Shown here: one piece after another, positions 30,094 to 40,554 of the stretch
Layout: each line of letters starts with the position of its first letter
Position numbering within the stretch: position 1 is the first letter of the stretch
Assembly: GCF_000348985.1 (NCBI RefSeq)
Contig: NC_035922.1
Coordinates: 1,067,604 to 1,131,603, forward strand
Direction of reading: 5' to 3'
Length of the DNA: 64,000 nt
Source: Huiozyma naganishii CBS 8797
Taxonomy: Eukaryota > Ascomycota > Saccharomycetes > Saccharomycetales > Saccharomycetaceae
Translations under genes and position numbers: made by a program
Notes under the pieces: model-generated
What the model was told of the DNA's origin: nothing
What the model saw: the letters and a program-made list of their open reading frames with translations, nothing else
The model's database searches: none

Positions 30094-30873
30094 ATCAGCA
30101 CGGCTGTCTGTCTGGCTTCCTAAACCAGACCTTTCCTCTCACACTCTTGTCTAATACGGGCCCAACTCTTCCCATATGATCTTATGGAAACTTTTCACTT
30201 TATGACCGGTTCAAGCAATCGGGTAACAGTTTCCCTATCGGGAGCCCCACCACACACACCTTCCCAATCGGGAAAGACCACTGCATCCATTTCCGGAAAC
30301 GGAAATCGGCACCGCACGGCGAGCGTTTTTGCGCGTTTCCGGAACATTTCGGGGGTCTGGGTGTGGAGGGCTGCTTTCCTTCCTGCGCCGCCTTCTGGGT
30401 GAAACCACACTCACGCGCCACCGGAGAGAATCGGGGACCGGTTGACTCTTTCTAGGCAACATGGGCAGAGTCCGCCGGTCGTCCTGGTGCTATTTCTCTC
30501 TGTGTGTACGCCTGTTACGGCCTGTCCGGCGATGACTGACTCTTTCACCGCATCTTGTAGTACACAGATGTAGCATCATTCGCGTGCTCTCTTTCTGCGT
30601 GGTTTCTTCTTTACTGGCAAGAGAGGAGGAAAATTTTTCCTACTGGTGTTCACTGACAGTCCCGCTGAGTCTTTTGCTTTTGGCGGATACAAAGACTCGC
30701 TTTGTTTGCTTCTACATACAAGACATCTGTAAAATTATATATATGAAAAATATTTATATATATATATATATAAATGTAAGTATGTAGACGTATGACTTCT
30801 CTGGTTATGGCGTTACTGTGCAGCTGTTTCCCACAACACTAGTAAACACAACTGGTCTTCTTCCCCCCCATCG
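30094..30873. promoter_or_regulatory. Divergent TFA1/MAE1 promoter region
   Basis: 780 bases. A Reb1-type CGGGTAA lies at 30220-30226. The segment 30230-30370 has several short GGGAA/TTCCC-type repeats (ATCGGGA, AATCGGGAAA, TTTCCGGAAA). A TA run at about 30755-30773 sits 100 bases before the MAE1 start and can act as a TATA element. Overlapping short frames here have no coding character. Confidence 0.4.
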
Positions 30874-32844
30874 ATGATTAGCACCAGAACATCTGGGTTA
30901 TTGGCGAAGCAGAAGTGCGCTCGCGTTTCGGCATGGAGACTGTACTCTTCGAACACAAGGAGTAATAGAGCCACCACTGCCCGCGACACCACGTTCCAGA
31001 CACCTCTGAAGTTCAGCGGGTTCAACACTGCGAGTTCGTCATCTGACGTGAACAGACCGTCGCTTCTGGATGGCGCGCCAGCAGAGATGCCGAAATTGAC
31101 TGTGAGAGGGCCCGTAGAGTGCCCACTCAGCGGGGTGCAGCTTCTGAACTCGGCTTTGTTCAACAAGGGCACTGCGTTCACGGAGAAGGAGAGGACGGAT
31201 TTCAAGCTCCATGGGCTTCTCCCTCCGCAGATCAACACTCTCGATGAACAACTCGAGAGAGCGTTCAAACAACTGTGCCAGTTGAAGACATCCATCGCCA
31301 AGAACGACTTCATGACCAATCTGAGAGTGACGAACAAGACTCTCTATTTTGCACTAGTCAAGAGCCACATTATGGAATTAGTCCCCATTATTTACACGCC
31401 AACGGAGGGTGATGCCATCGCGTCCTATTCTGACAGGTTTAGAAAGACAGAGGGTGTCTTTTTGGACATTACGGAACCAAACTCAGTGATGCAAAGGATG
31501 GCCGCTTACGGTGGTGACAAGAAGGATATCGACTACATTGTCGTGTCTGACTCAGAGGGGATCTTGGGTATCGGCGATCAAGGTGTCGGTGGTGTTAGGA
31601 TCGCTATCTCCAAGCTCGCTTTGATGACCTTGTGTGGTGGTATTCACCCGGGTAGAGTCTTGCCCGTTTGTCTAGACGTTGGGACGAATAACAAGCAACT
31701 GGCCCGTGATGAGCTTTATCTCGGTAACAGATTCTCAAGAATCAGGGGTAAACAGTATGATGATTTCATAGAGGAATTCATGAAAAGCGTGAAAACTCTG
31801 TACCCAAATGCCGTCCTACATTTTGAAGATTTCGGTGTCAAAAATGCTCGTAGAATTTTGGAACGTTACAGAAACGAAGTACCATGTTTCAACGACGATA
31901 TCCAAGGTACCGGTGCCGTTGTAATGGCATCTTTGATTGCAGCTTTGAAGCACACCCACAGAAAGCTGGCAGACACGAAGGTACTAGTGTACGGGGCTGG
32001 TTCCGCTGGCTTAGGTATCGCTGATCAAATTGCAAGTCATATGGTCACACACGGTCTAACTTTGGAGGAAGCCCGCTCTAAGATATACCTGATGGACAGA
32101 CGTGGTCTAATCTTAAGATCCTACGAAGCCGGTTCTACGGCGCAACAACACGTGTATGCGAAGCCAGATGAGGATTGGTCGAACGTCAACACGAAATCCC
32201 TTTTCAACATTGTATCGCAAGTGAAACCAACCTGTCTGGTGGGATGCTCCACCCAAGCCGGTGCGTTCACGAAGGAAATCGTCCAGGAGATGTACAAACA
32301 CAACCCAAGACCCATTGTTTTCCCGCTATCGAATCCAACGAGATTGCACGAGGCTGTACCTGAAGACTTGATGAAATGGACCAACAATGACGCCCTGGTT
32401 GCCACTGGTTCCCCATTCCCACCTGTCGATGGTTACAACATCTCGCAAAACAACAACTGTTACTCCTTCCCAGGTATTGGCCTGGGTGCCGTGCTGTCAC
32501 GTGCCACCACGATCAGTGATAGGATGATCTCTGCAGCTGTTGACGAACTAGCTGCGCTATCGAACCTTAAGGAGGGTGACTCGAAGCCAGGCCTGTTACC
32601 AGGGTTGGAAGTCATCAACAACACCTCCTCCAGAATCGCCGCTGCAGTGATATTGCAAGCGATCGAAGAAGGTCATGCGAGAATTGAAAATGAGGAAGAC
32701 CCTAACAAGCCAGGCGAAAACATCAAGGTGCCACGTAGCTTCGATGCCTGTGTTGCCTGGGTCAAGGACCAGATGTGGGAACCTATATATAGACCACTGG
32801 TCAAAGTTCAGTATGACCCAAAAGTGCATACCTACCAGTTGTAA
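30874..32844 (+). CDS. MAE1: Mitochondrial NAD(P)-dependent malic enzyme MAE1
   Basis: 656 residues (669 in S. cerevisiae). The first 30 residues are rich in Arg, Ser and Leu without acids, a mitochondrial presequence. The malic enzyme core shows VPIIYTPTEGDA, the metal/malate site region VVSDSEGILGIGDQGVGG, the metal-binding ECRYR-equivalent region around VLHFEDFG, FNDDIQGTGAVV, and the nucleotide fold VYGAGSAGLGIADQI. It oxidatively decarboxylates malate to pyruvate in the mitochondrial matrix. Next to TFA1 and near IXR1, as on chromosome XI, in inverted overall orientation. Confidence 0.96.
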   Translation: MISTRTSGLLAKQKCARVSAWRLYSSNTRSNRATTARDTTFQTPLKFSGFNTASSSSDVNRPSLLDGAPAEMPKLTVRGPVECPLSGVQLLNSALFNKGTAFTEKERTDFKLHGLLPPQINTLDEQLERAFKQLCQLKTSIAKNDFMTNLRVTNKTLYFALVKSHIMELVPIIYTPTEGDAIASYSDRFRKTEGVFLDITEPNSVMQRMAAYGGDKKDIDYIVVSDSEGILGIGDQGVGGVRIAISKLALMTLCGGIHPGRVLPVCLDVGTNNKQLARDELYLGNRFSRIRGKQYDDFIEEFMKSVKTLYPNAVLHFEDFGVKNARRILERYRNEVPCFNDDIQGTGAVVMASLIAALKHTHRKLADTKVLVYGAGSAGLGIADQIASHMVTHGLTLEEARSKIYLMDRRGLILRSYEAGSTAQQHVYAKPDEDWSNVNTKSLFNIVSQVKPTCLVGCSTQAGAFTKEIVQEMYKHNPRPIVFPLSNPTRLHEAVPEDLMKWTNNDALVATGSPFPPVDGYNISQNNNCYSFPGIGLGAVLSRATTISDRMISAAVDELAALSNLKEGDSKPGLLPGLEVINNTSSRIAAAVILQAIEEGHARIENEEDPNKPGENIKVPRSFDACVAWVKDQMWEPIYRPLVKVQYDPKVHTYQL

Positions 32845-34781
32845 AACTTGGGAGTACCGAACTGAACCAATTTGATTATAGAGCTCAAGACGAAGAATGG
32901 TGACGAATCGATGACAGTACACATTAGAGATGTACCTTTTAAATAAAGATAGACATACGCTATGTCATTACATAGTAACACTAATACTTTTTGTTAGGCG
33001 AGAGCGTCTGAACATGCGCCGATGAGCAATTAGACAGCGGGGCTGCCTATATCCAACATTGATGGATTACGTGTTCGGATATCTCGAAACGATGCCGTTG
33101 CTGAAAGGCCGCCCTGTGGGGTTCGTAAAAAAAAAGTCAATTCTCGTGCAGCGGAATAAAGAACGACCACAACAATAACATTAATATAAGCCGGAAACCT
33201 TATTTTTGAAAAGGTCGTTATAGGGGCGCTAAAAAAACTCACACGTGTCGAATACATGCAGGAAAAAAAGAATTTTTACACTCTTTGTACGAGAAAATTT
33301 CGAAACAAGAAGGGTCTCTCGTGTGCAGAGAAAAGTTTTTACTCCACGCAAGGTTATCGCAGCTGGAAAAAATAGCCGTAAATTGTTTCTTGGATAAATG
33401 CGCAACTGAGCTGTTTGACTACGGTAAGTTCCCCTAAAGCTAGAAGGAGTTAAATAACTAAGTGGCAATTTTGCTTGTACTAGTTAAGCTAATTCTTTTT
33501 TTATTTTTTGGATGGACATTATCCCTCGTCGTTGCAATACAGCACCCACCTCAAAATGTACCTTCCCGATCAATTTTGTTTCTGACTCAGCCGTTCAAAT
33601 CGGGGGGGGGGATACTACGAGTGTGTATAGATAGCGTGGGGAGATGCCTTAAACAACCCCCACCCCCACCCCAACGAGACACACAATGGATGCAAAAGTG
33701 GGAGCTGGCAAATAAACACCGTTGCAATGTGTCCCAAAACATTGATATTAGTTGCCTTCAGAATAATGAAAAATTATTATTCTTTGCTACGTACACAATA
33801 CCTTCACAGGTACTGAAGCAGAAAAGTTTTATCACGTGGAGCGCGACAAAAAAAGGTTATCCGATATGCTATCTTATTCTGATTTGTAGCAGACCCTTTA
33901 GGAGGCTCGAGTTTGGGCCCATTAGATAGCCATTGAGTACTACAAAATAAATACAAGGATCATGCAAAAGCGACTTGCCGTAGTGCAAGAATTGTTCCCG
34001 CTCCGCTGTCTTAGGTGGGTCAATTCCCCCATTTATTTGCGCCTTGCCTCGGCCCGCGCTATATTCTATGTACCCGAGATTCTGTCGGAACTCATCACTC
34101 TTGCAAATGCAGACGTAATTTCACATTCTTATTCCCGGCACTATTGTCTTGTCCAATAAAACACATTTTTTTTTTCGAGACCGATGAGGAACGGTACCTG
34201 TGTATCAAATCGGTCATCATCCTGTGCCGTTTCATCACAAAACAACAGCAACACAACCAACTGGACAAATGTGCCGGGCTCAACAACTCTAATTCGTAAG
34301 CACTATACGTCTCTCTCTTTTCTTTTTTGCGCGCTGCCTCTTTTCGCCCGTTCTACGGCCTTCGGGTGTAATATTTTTGTTCTCGTTTCCTCGACGAGAG
34401 TTTCCTAATGCGGTACGGGCCATTCCCTCTTCTGAGAAAATTTGCCTACCAAAATCGCTGTGCCAGATCTGACGGCTCTAAGACGTTTTCTTAGCGGAAT
34501 CCCCAAACTCGACACCGTCAGCAGGAGTTAATGCCTGTGCCCCCGAGGTACAAGGGTGAAGACGTACTGTTGTTGAAAACGGTTATATGCATCGGAAAAC
34601 AAAAGTGGGGGAGGCATGATTGGGGGGAGTGTTAGAGCAGAATAATAGGCCGGGATTTGAGCTGCCCTGAACGTATATATATATATATATATATATATAC
34701 TGATCTCTTGTAAGGTAGAACGGTCCTAGTTTTTTCCTTTCTCCTAAGTTTAGTAAGAATAACCTCGAATGGAGCTCAGGA
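32845..34781. other. Long intergenic region upstream of the zinc-finger gene
   Basis: About 1.9 kb without a supported gene. It holds a G10-like run near 33602-33610, a C-rich patch at about 33656-33675, a CACGTG E-box at about 33833-33838 and a long TA repeat at 34675-34700 that probably includes the TATA element of the downstream gene. The best open frame (33462-33929, starting with GTG) is hydrophobic then Pro-rich and resembles nothing I know. The length suggests a complex regulatory region. Confidence 0.5.
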
Positions 34782-35840
34782 ATGGCAATGTATCACTATC
34801 AGCATGCACCACAACATACGATCCTACCACCAATAGAGAAGTATTTGCAACATCAACCTATCAACCAAATGAACAATTGTAATAATAACGGGGTATATGC
34901 AAGCCACTATATGCAATGTATGTTGCCCATCGTCCAAGGAGTGAAGAATATCAATGTGCCGTGTACAACTACCGTCCGGGGGTACCCATCGACAATGGGA
35001 GTGTCCGGTCCACACGATAACATGTACAGTTTGAGAGACACGGCATACCCTGTGTCCTCTACAGGTCAAGTCATACAACCCGCAGGTGTCAACCTCGGGT
35101 ACCAGCATAATATAATAACGCCTCTACTCCCCAAAACGGTACTGTTTAGCGGGTACCCTCAGATAATAAACGACCAATCCCAGAGTCAGGGAACACCCCC
35201 CTTCTTAGCGTATAACCCTCAATCGCAGCAGTTTTACCAGAGACCATATCAACACCGAGAATACATGCAACAGGGAGTCCCCGCAGCACGCACACCTTGT
35301 AGTTTTGAAACAATACGCTCGGATTCCAACGGGATGCATTCCCCTCTAGGTAGTGTCAGTTCCATCGAAGCAAGCCCGTCGTCGACGTCACAACCGGTCC
35401 AACTGCCGACCGAAGAGGAGGAAGGCAAGTCGACCCCCATGTTGACATTGACTAGGAACCCCAAACCGAAACGTAAAGCCTCCGCCAGGGGCAAGGGGAG
35501 GACCCCTAAACCACCGACCATGACGAGTTACCCATGCCCACAGTGTCCCAAGAGTTTCCAAAGGTCCGCGTGGTTGAAGAGACATAGCATAACACACACG
35601 AACTCGCACCCTTTCAAGTGCGTCTGGTGCAAGAGCGAACACAAGAGGCGGGACAACATGTTCAAGCACATGAAGTTGAAGCACATGAACCTTCTGATGA
35701 AAGTGATCAGGAACTACTACCCTCTCGCAGAGTTTGAGGGGAAGGACTTGAAGGGCCTATTAGCGGACGGCAGACTCCATAAAGAAGATGTTAAGAGGGT
35801 ACTGGTAGATATCGTCAACCCCACGCGAGACACTACTTAG
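34782..35840 (+). CDS. C2H2 zinc-finger transcription factor, orthology unclear
   Basis: 352 residues. The first 240 are disordered, rich in Gln, Pro, Ser, Tyr and His. A basic linker (KPKRKASARGKGRTPKPP) precedes two C2H2 fingers near residues 248-300: YPCPQCPKSFQRSAWLKRHS with the second His of SITH, then FKCVWCKSEHKRRDNMFKHM with KLKH. A TNSHPF linker joins them, close to the usual TGEKPF type. It is probably a sequence-specific DNA-binding factor. S. cerevisiae has no such gene between MAE1 and IXR1, and I cannot place it confidently with RME1, CMR3 or any other small zinc-finger protein. A long upstream region with a TA-repeat TATA box suggests regulated expression. Confidence 0.8.
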   Translation: MAMYHYQHAPQHTILPPIEKYLQHQPINQMNNCNNNGVYASHYMQCMLPIVQGVKNINVPCTTTVRGYPSTMGVSGPHDNMYSLRDTAYPVSSTGQVIQPAGVNLGYQHNIITPLLPKTVLFSGYPQIINDQSQSQGTPPFLAYNPQSQQFYQRPYQHREYMQQGVPAARTPCSFETIRSDSNGMHSPLGSVSSIEASPSSTSQPVQLPTEEEEGKSTPMLTLTRNPKPKRKASARGKGRTPKPPTMTSYPCPQCPKSFQRSAWLKRHSITHTNSHPFKCVWCKSEHKRRDNMFKHMKLKHMNLLMKVIRNYYPLAEFEGKDLKGLLADGRLHKEDVKRVLVDIVNPTRDTT

Positions 35841-37151
35841 CAAATCTTTTTAAGTAAAAAAATCAGCAAAAAACCGTTGCAGAGCTTATCGCATCGGATC
35901 CAGAATACAAATATATTACCTGGGGTTCTCGAATCACGAGAAACATACATACAGGAGATAAAAAAAACACAGAGCCAGTTTCAACCATCAACCATACCTC
36001 CCTCAATACGCATCCTAGTGCGGTATCATTGTTCTTTGTCCACTTCGAAACACACTCACCTCCGTGCCAATACGACAAGTGACGTACCTGCTCTGTAGCA
36101 GCATCAACACCAGCCCACGCACACGCGTCACTGCGCCCACGCCAGGGTGGGAGAAACCTGCGCAGGGAGAGGCCGTGCCCGGTGCTCTCTGCGGTGCACC
36201 CGCCTAGGCCCGGGCCCGGCGGGGGGAGTGGAGGGGGGGGGGAACACGTCCCGGGGCCACAGCCTCTGATTGGCCCGGAGGCTGCGAAATTCTGGGAACG
36301 GGGACGGCGACGGCGTTTTGTCCGCATTTTCTCTCTCTCGCTGTGTATTTTATGTTTTTTTTTTATTCCGCTGTACTTACTTGTCTTCTTGATTGCTCAG
36401 TTGCTGTTCTTTTACAACGCACATCTACTCCCTCCTCTCTCTGTCTGCTTTGGATTACTTGTACTACTTGTCGTGCTTTATTCTGTACTGGGGATCTTTA
36501 CTACTCGTTTTATAAAGGACAGTAGCTTTTAAGTGGTACATTGTTGTTGACTACAGCGTTTTCTGTCCACTTCATACAGTTTCTTTTTTGCGTCGAGACG
36601 TTGAGCACTTTGACGAAGAACTAGCTGGCCTGCTACAGACTCTCTGTGTTAGACACATTCTACAGCACAGTTTAGGCTCCACTCTAATATATTTTCCTGC
36701 AACTGTACGTGTGTGTCGCTATACATTTACGTTTATTGTTTTGTTTTATTCCTCGATTGGTGTCGGTTGCCTTTATACATACGTTACTACTGGAAAATCT
36801 CTATTTGCTAGAGAAGAGTGTCGCGTCTACATTTTAACTACACTAGCAACTACTAAGATACGGGCTGACAGTACCTAGCAGCCCTTATTTTTGCTCTACT
36901 CTTCTGTGATCTTATTTGGGTTGTTCCATACACAGTACCAGATCATTGAGTCAACCTAACCCCCCCCCCCCCCGTGTATCTGCTTTAATTTTCGCATCAC
37001 TCGACTTTTTCGTGTTTATATTTTTTGTTCACCGCAGAAATAAACAAAACAAACATTGAAACTTCGTGATAATTGGCACTTACTCCCTTCGGCTTGGTTT
37101 TTTTGTGTTTGCTTGGCATAGTTCTAGTTTCAACTGGAACATCGAAGAAGA
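35841..37151. promoter_or_regulatory. Long IXR1 upstream region
   Basis: About 1.3 kb. A G-rich stretch on the plus strand at 36219-36242 could form a G-quadruplex. A 15-base C run lies at 36960-36974. ATTGTTCTTT at about 36028-36037 resembles the Rox1 hypoxic operator (YYYATTGTTCTC); S. cerevisiae IXR1 is linked to Rox1 and hypoxic control, so this is plausible but weak. Pyrimidine-rich tracts near 36320-36480 suggest a long leader. No coding region is supported. Confidence 0.4.
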
Positions 37152-39083
37152 ATGCAAATGTCTGGAGTTAACACAGGTAAACCAGACGAATCTGGCAGTA
37201 ATCTAGGCGGAATGGTCAATAACCCAGCTGTCAACAACGGATTGGGCCTCGGTCACGAACAATCCTCCGTCAATGCGTTGCAGTATCAACAACAGCTGGA
37301 CGCAGATGACGCGCAGTACGTCGGCCACTCACAGGGTCAACACTCACCTCAGAATCTGAACCAATCGCTACCTGGCCAGCACCAAACAGGCCATATCCAG
37401 CAACATCAACAGCAGCAGCAACGACAGCCAAATGTCGCGCAGCAGTATGCAAACTCAGCTGCATACATGCACGCGCAGTATCAGCAGTCGCCACAGCAGT
37501 CCATCTACTACCAGAATGCAATGAACAGTGGTAATGCTGCACAGCAACAAGCGGCCATGAACCAGTACGCCCAGGCGATTCCAGCTGACTTCGGATACAT
37601 GCAATCAACCCAACAGGGACAACAACCAACAGGGAACAACCCCAATTACAACCAACAGCAGTTCTCCGAACTGATGTACAACTCGTTCCTGTCCCAGTTA
37701 TCGCAAAAGCAACCGCAGGCAAGTTCTGTGCAGGGACAGCAAGGCCAAGGACAGCACGGGCAACAGAACCAGAGCCCACCGCAACAGCAGCAGCAGCAAC
37801 ATCAGCAATCGCAGCAGCAAATGGGGATGGGTAACTCCCATCTGAACCCTGCTACCGCCGCCGCAGTGGCTGCTGCCGCTGCAGCTGGTACAAGCCCTGC
37901 CTTTATGAGTCCTAGCGTTCAGCGGTACTACCAGAACAGCATGGGTAACTACGGATCCATGATGGACACAACTGGGATGTCTCTGTTGCAACAGCAGCAA
38001 TATCAGCAGCAGCAACAACAACATCAACAGCAACAGCACCACCAACAGGCACAGCAGCAACGTCAACAAGCGCTGTTGCAACAGCAACAGATGAGACTGT
38101 CGCCAGAGGCGCAACAACAGGAACTGGTGCAGCAGACTAGTGGGCGTGGCCACCACCAGCAGCAGGCGAATCGTCGCGGCCATGGACAACAGAAGACGAT
38201 GCAGTTGCATCCGGGGAAGGCGATTAAGAAACTGTCGACCACTCAAAGCAGAATCGAAAAGAGGAAGCAGTTGAAGAAACAAGGTCCAAAGAGACCCTCT
38301 TCTGCGTACTTCCTGTTCTCTATGTCTATTAGAAACGACTTATTGCAACAGTACCCTGACGCCAAAGTTCCTGAACTTTCAAAGCTTGCTTCTGCTAGAT
38401 GGAAGGAACTAACGGATGATCAAAAAAAACCCTTTTACGATGAATTCAGAACCAACTGGGATAAGTACCGCGTTTTGAGGGATGAGTACGAAAATACACT
38501 CCCACCTAAAAGACCATCCGGTCCGTTTATCCAGTTCACGCAAGAGATAAGACCGACTATCGTAAAGGAGAACCCAGAAAAGAACTTGATCGAGATAACG
38601 AAACTGATAGGTGAAAGATGGAGGAGTTTGGATCCTGTGGAAAAGACAAGATACACAGATACGTACAAGCTGAAACTGAAAGAATGGGAAAAATGCTACC
38701 CAACGGATGGCGATGCAATGCCCGTCACGTTTTCACCAACGCAGAACATGACTCTTCAGGCAGCAACGGATCTTAACGTAGATGAATCTAATGACACCAA
38801 AAACCCTTTAGTCAGCTCAGCAATGAAAAGCCTGGCGGACCTACCAACGCCAAACACGAATTCCGGTTCAGGCGTCACAAGCCCCTCCCATGTGCAACTA
38901 AGTCACCAGATGGGCGACCCAGATTTGGGCTCAAAGGGAAGTTCTGCCTCGCCGGTATCTGACCAAGTGGACGGAACTAACTCGGGCAATTCTATGGAAC
39001 ACACAGGTGGGGACACGTTATCGCCAGGCGCAGCTGATCATCAACTTTCGATGAATCGAGAGCCTGACCTTAAAACGGAATAA
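37152..39083 (+). CDS. IXR1: HMG-box transcriptional regulator IXR1
   Basis: 643 residues (597 in S. cerevisiae). The N-terminal 360 residues are dominated by Gln, with Gln/His tracts and an Ala run (NPATAAAVAAAAAAG). Two HMG boxes follow: the first starts at GPKRPSSAYFLFSMSIRNDL (about residue 380) and the second at PPKRPSGPFIQFTQEIRPTI (about residue 455), each ending with a Trp/Lys-rich helix. The C-terminus is Ser/Thr-rich. Ixr1 binds bent and cisplatin-modified DNA and represses hypoxic genes such as COX5B in S. cerevisiae; it also affects dNTP supply. MAE1 and YKL033W-A neighbours match chromosome XI. Confidence 0.93.
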   Translation: MQMSGVNTGKPDESGSNLGGMVNNPAVNNGLGLGHEQSSVNALQYQQQLDADDAQYVGHSQGQHSPQNLNQSLPGQHQTGHIQQHQQQQQRQPNVAQQYANSAAYMHAQYQQSPQQSIYYQNAMNSGNAAQQQAAMNQYAQAIPADFGYMQSTQQGQQPTGNNPNYNQQQFSELMYNSFLSQLSQKQPQASSVQGQQGQGQHGQQNQSPPQQQQQQHQQSQQQMGMGNSHLNPATAAAVAAAAAAGTSPAFMSPSVQRYYQNSMGNYGSMMDTTGMSLLQQQQYQQQQQQHQQQQHHQQAQQQRQQALLQQQQMRLSPEAQQQELVQQTSGRGHHQQQANRRGHGQQKTMQLHPGKAIKKLSTTQSRIEKRKQLKKQGPKRPSSAYFLFSMSIRNDLLQQYPDAKVPELSKLASARWKELTDDQKKPFYDEFRTNWDKYRVLRDEYENTLPPKRPSGPFIQFTQEIRPTIVKENPEKNLIEITKLIGERWRSLDPVEKTRYTDTYKLKLKEWEKCYPTDGDAMPVTFSPTQNMTLQAATDLNVDESNDTKNPLVSSAMKSLADLPTPNTNSGSGVTSPSHVQLSHQMGDPDLGSKGSSASPVSDQVDGTNSGNSMEHTGGDTLSPGAADHQLSMNREPDLKTE

Positions 39084-39133
39084 GCGCCGGTGATTCCTGC
39101 GCGATCCTTTTTGTAGTATTAGTCTTTTTGAGA

Positions 39134-39266
39134 ATAACGGGCCATCCGCATGTCTCGAGTTCGTATACTCACATGTCGGGTTTATAATAGTTTCACAGTA
39201 CTGTATTAGATAGGGTAACGGGTAATGAGTCCATTCCCAAAGGGAGTTCCCGATTTATCCTCACAA
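39134..39266 (-). repeat. LTR fragment of the Ty3-like family, inverted
   Basis: 133 bases that match the reverse complement of 11288-11419, inside the 5' LTR of the element at 10919. The first 50 bases (from ATAACGGGCC to GTCGGGTTT) are identical; the rest differs by scattered substitutions and small gaps. No other LTR part or internal sequence is seen here. It starts about 50 bases after the IXR1 stop and lies about 490 bases from the tRNA-Val gene. A remnant of a solo LTR is the simplest reading. Confidence 0.85.
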
Positions 39267-39756
39267 ATTCTCTAATGGGAAACAGGAGAAAATATAACGG
39301 CATGTATTGCTGACTGTCACTATTGCCTCAATACTTATTAGTTATGTAATTAATTTATGTATCGTACAAAGATAGTAAACCAATTGTAATCTACTTTTAG
39401 TAACGTTTTAGAGATATTTTCTATTTGCCAGACTGAATACCGTACAATACTACCATCCCATACAGATAAAACACATACTTGTTTTCTGCATCACAAATTT
39501 CTGCAGCAAAAGAAAAATAGATGGCCCAAAGTTCTTAGGCAATGCATATGGCCACGACACTACAAAGCATTCTTCCAAATTTTGAAAAGAATAATTCTGG
39601 AGTTTACATATTCTGAATGTATGGTGTTCTATATCCTGTTCTTTATACAATCAACTTATAGTAAGAAAAAGGAAAGTTGGAAGAACTAGATGATGTAGCC
39701 GCTTCGACTTGAAGTCTCATTGCAAACTTGATACAATTCAAACAGCAAAAAAAACA
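39267..39756. other. AT-rich spacer between LTR fragment and tRNA-Val
   Basis: About 490 bases, no supported gene. A minus-strand open frame at 39450-39650 has no recognisable domain. Confidence 0.5.
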
Positions 39757-39830
39757 TGATTTCGCCCAGGATCGAACTGGGGACGTTCTGCGTGTTAAGC
39801 AGATGCCATAACCGACTAGACCACGAAACC
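39757..39830 (-). tRNA. tRNA-Val (AAC anticodon)
   Basis: Reads on the minus strand as a complete 74-base tRNA with acceptor GGTTTCG pairing with CGAAATC, discriminator A, anticodon loop CTTAACA with AAC, and T-arm AGTTCGATCCT. It appears identical to yeast tRNA-Val(AAC) as I recall it. No intron. Confidence 0.96.
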
Positions 39831-40554
39831 ATATGTTTCTGAAAAAAAATAATTGTTTCAGAAATTTATATCCCACTTTAGAAACAGAAAGAAAAGAGTG
39901 ATTTCAAAAGCAATTTCAAAGTAGAGATGGTGTAATACTTCAAGATTACTACCCAGTTAGATTGTACTGAAAACACAGTCTTAGATGCAATATAGTCACA
40001 GTACCCCGCGTGATACATGACAAAAAATATGAAACTGTATCGTTAGCGCGCAAACTTGTCCTACATTTACTATTGGCCAAATATTGGAACAAATAACTAA
40101 TATATATGACCCACAACCACCACCAAGCCAAAGAGCTTACCACAGCTTTGAGAGGTTGAATTTTTCAGACATTTCATATAGTAAGGAAGTAGCAGCTTTT
40201 AATTAGCATAAAGTACTTCTCATCAATTGCACCATTCACAAGGTTTAGATCAGCTCTCATAATTCCTGAGACGACAAAAACCCAATTTTGTAATGGAGAT
40301 AGTAGACAGGCTGATGAAAACTATTTGGTATTTTCATGGCGGTAAGGAAGACAAACCAAGCAATACATGCCGCAGATTACATCATTGACTGAGTATGCTG
40401 TCGCCATAAATGTTTTGAGAAAGATTGCTTTCCATAACGTTATTGTCTTCGGCATTCAAAGAATAGTGTACTTCTCCGAGCATCGCTTGTATCTAATTAT
40501 GATCTGCTGTCAGCTGTAAGGCCAGGTAGCAGAAGTAGCCGCATCGATATTGTA
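39831..40554. other. AT-rich region between tRNA-Val and the PRS3 promoter
   Basis: About 720 bases. One plus-strand frame near 39930-40095 is mostly open and protein-like (IVTVPRVIHDKKYETVSLAR) but has stops on both sides. It may be relic coding sequence like that near tRNA-Asn; I call no gene. Confidence 0.45.

Noticed and set aside
33462..33929. 155-codon open frame upstream of the zinc-finger gene
   Set aside because: Starts with GTG, has low-complexity Pro and poly-G/C segments and no recognisable domain.
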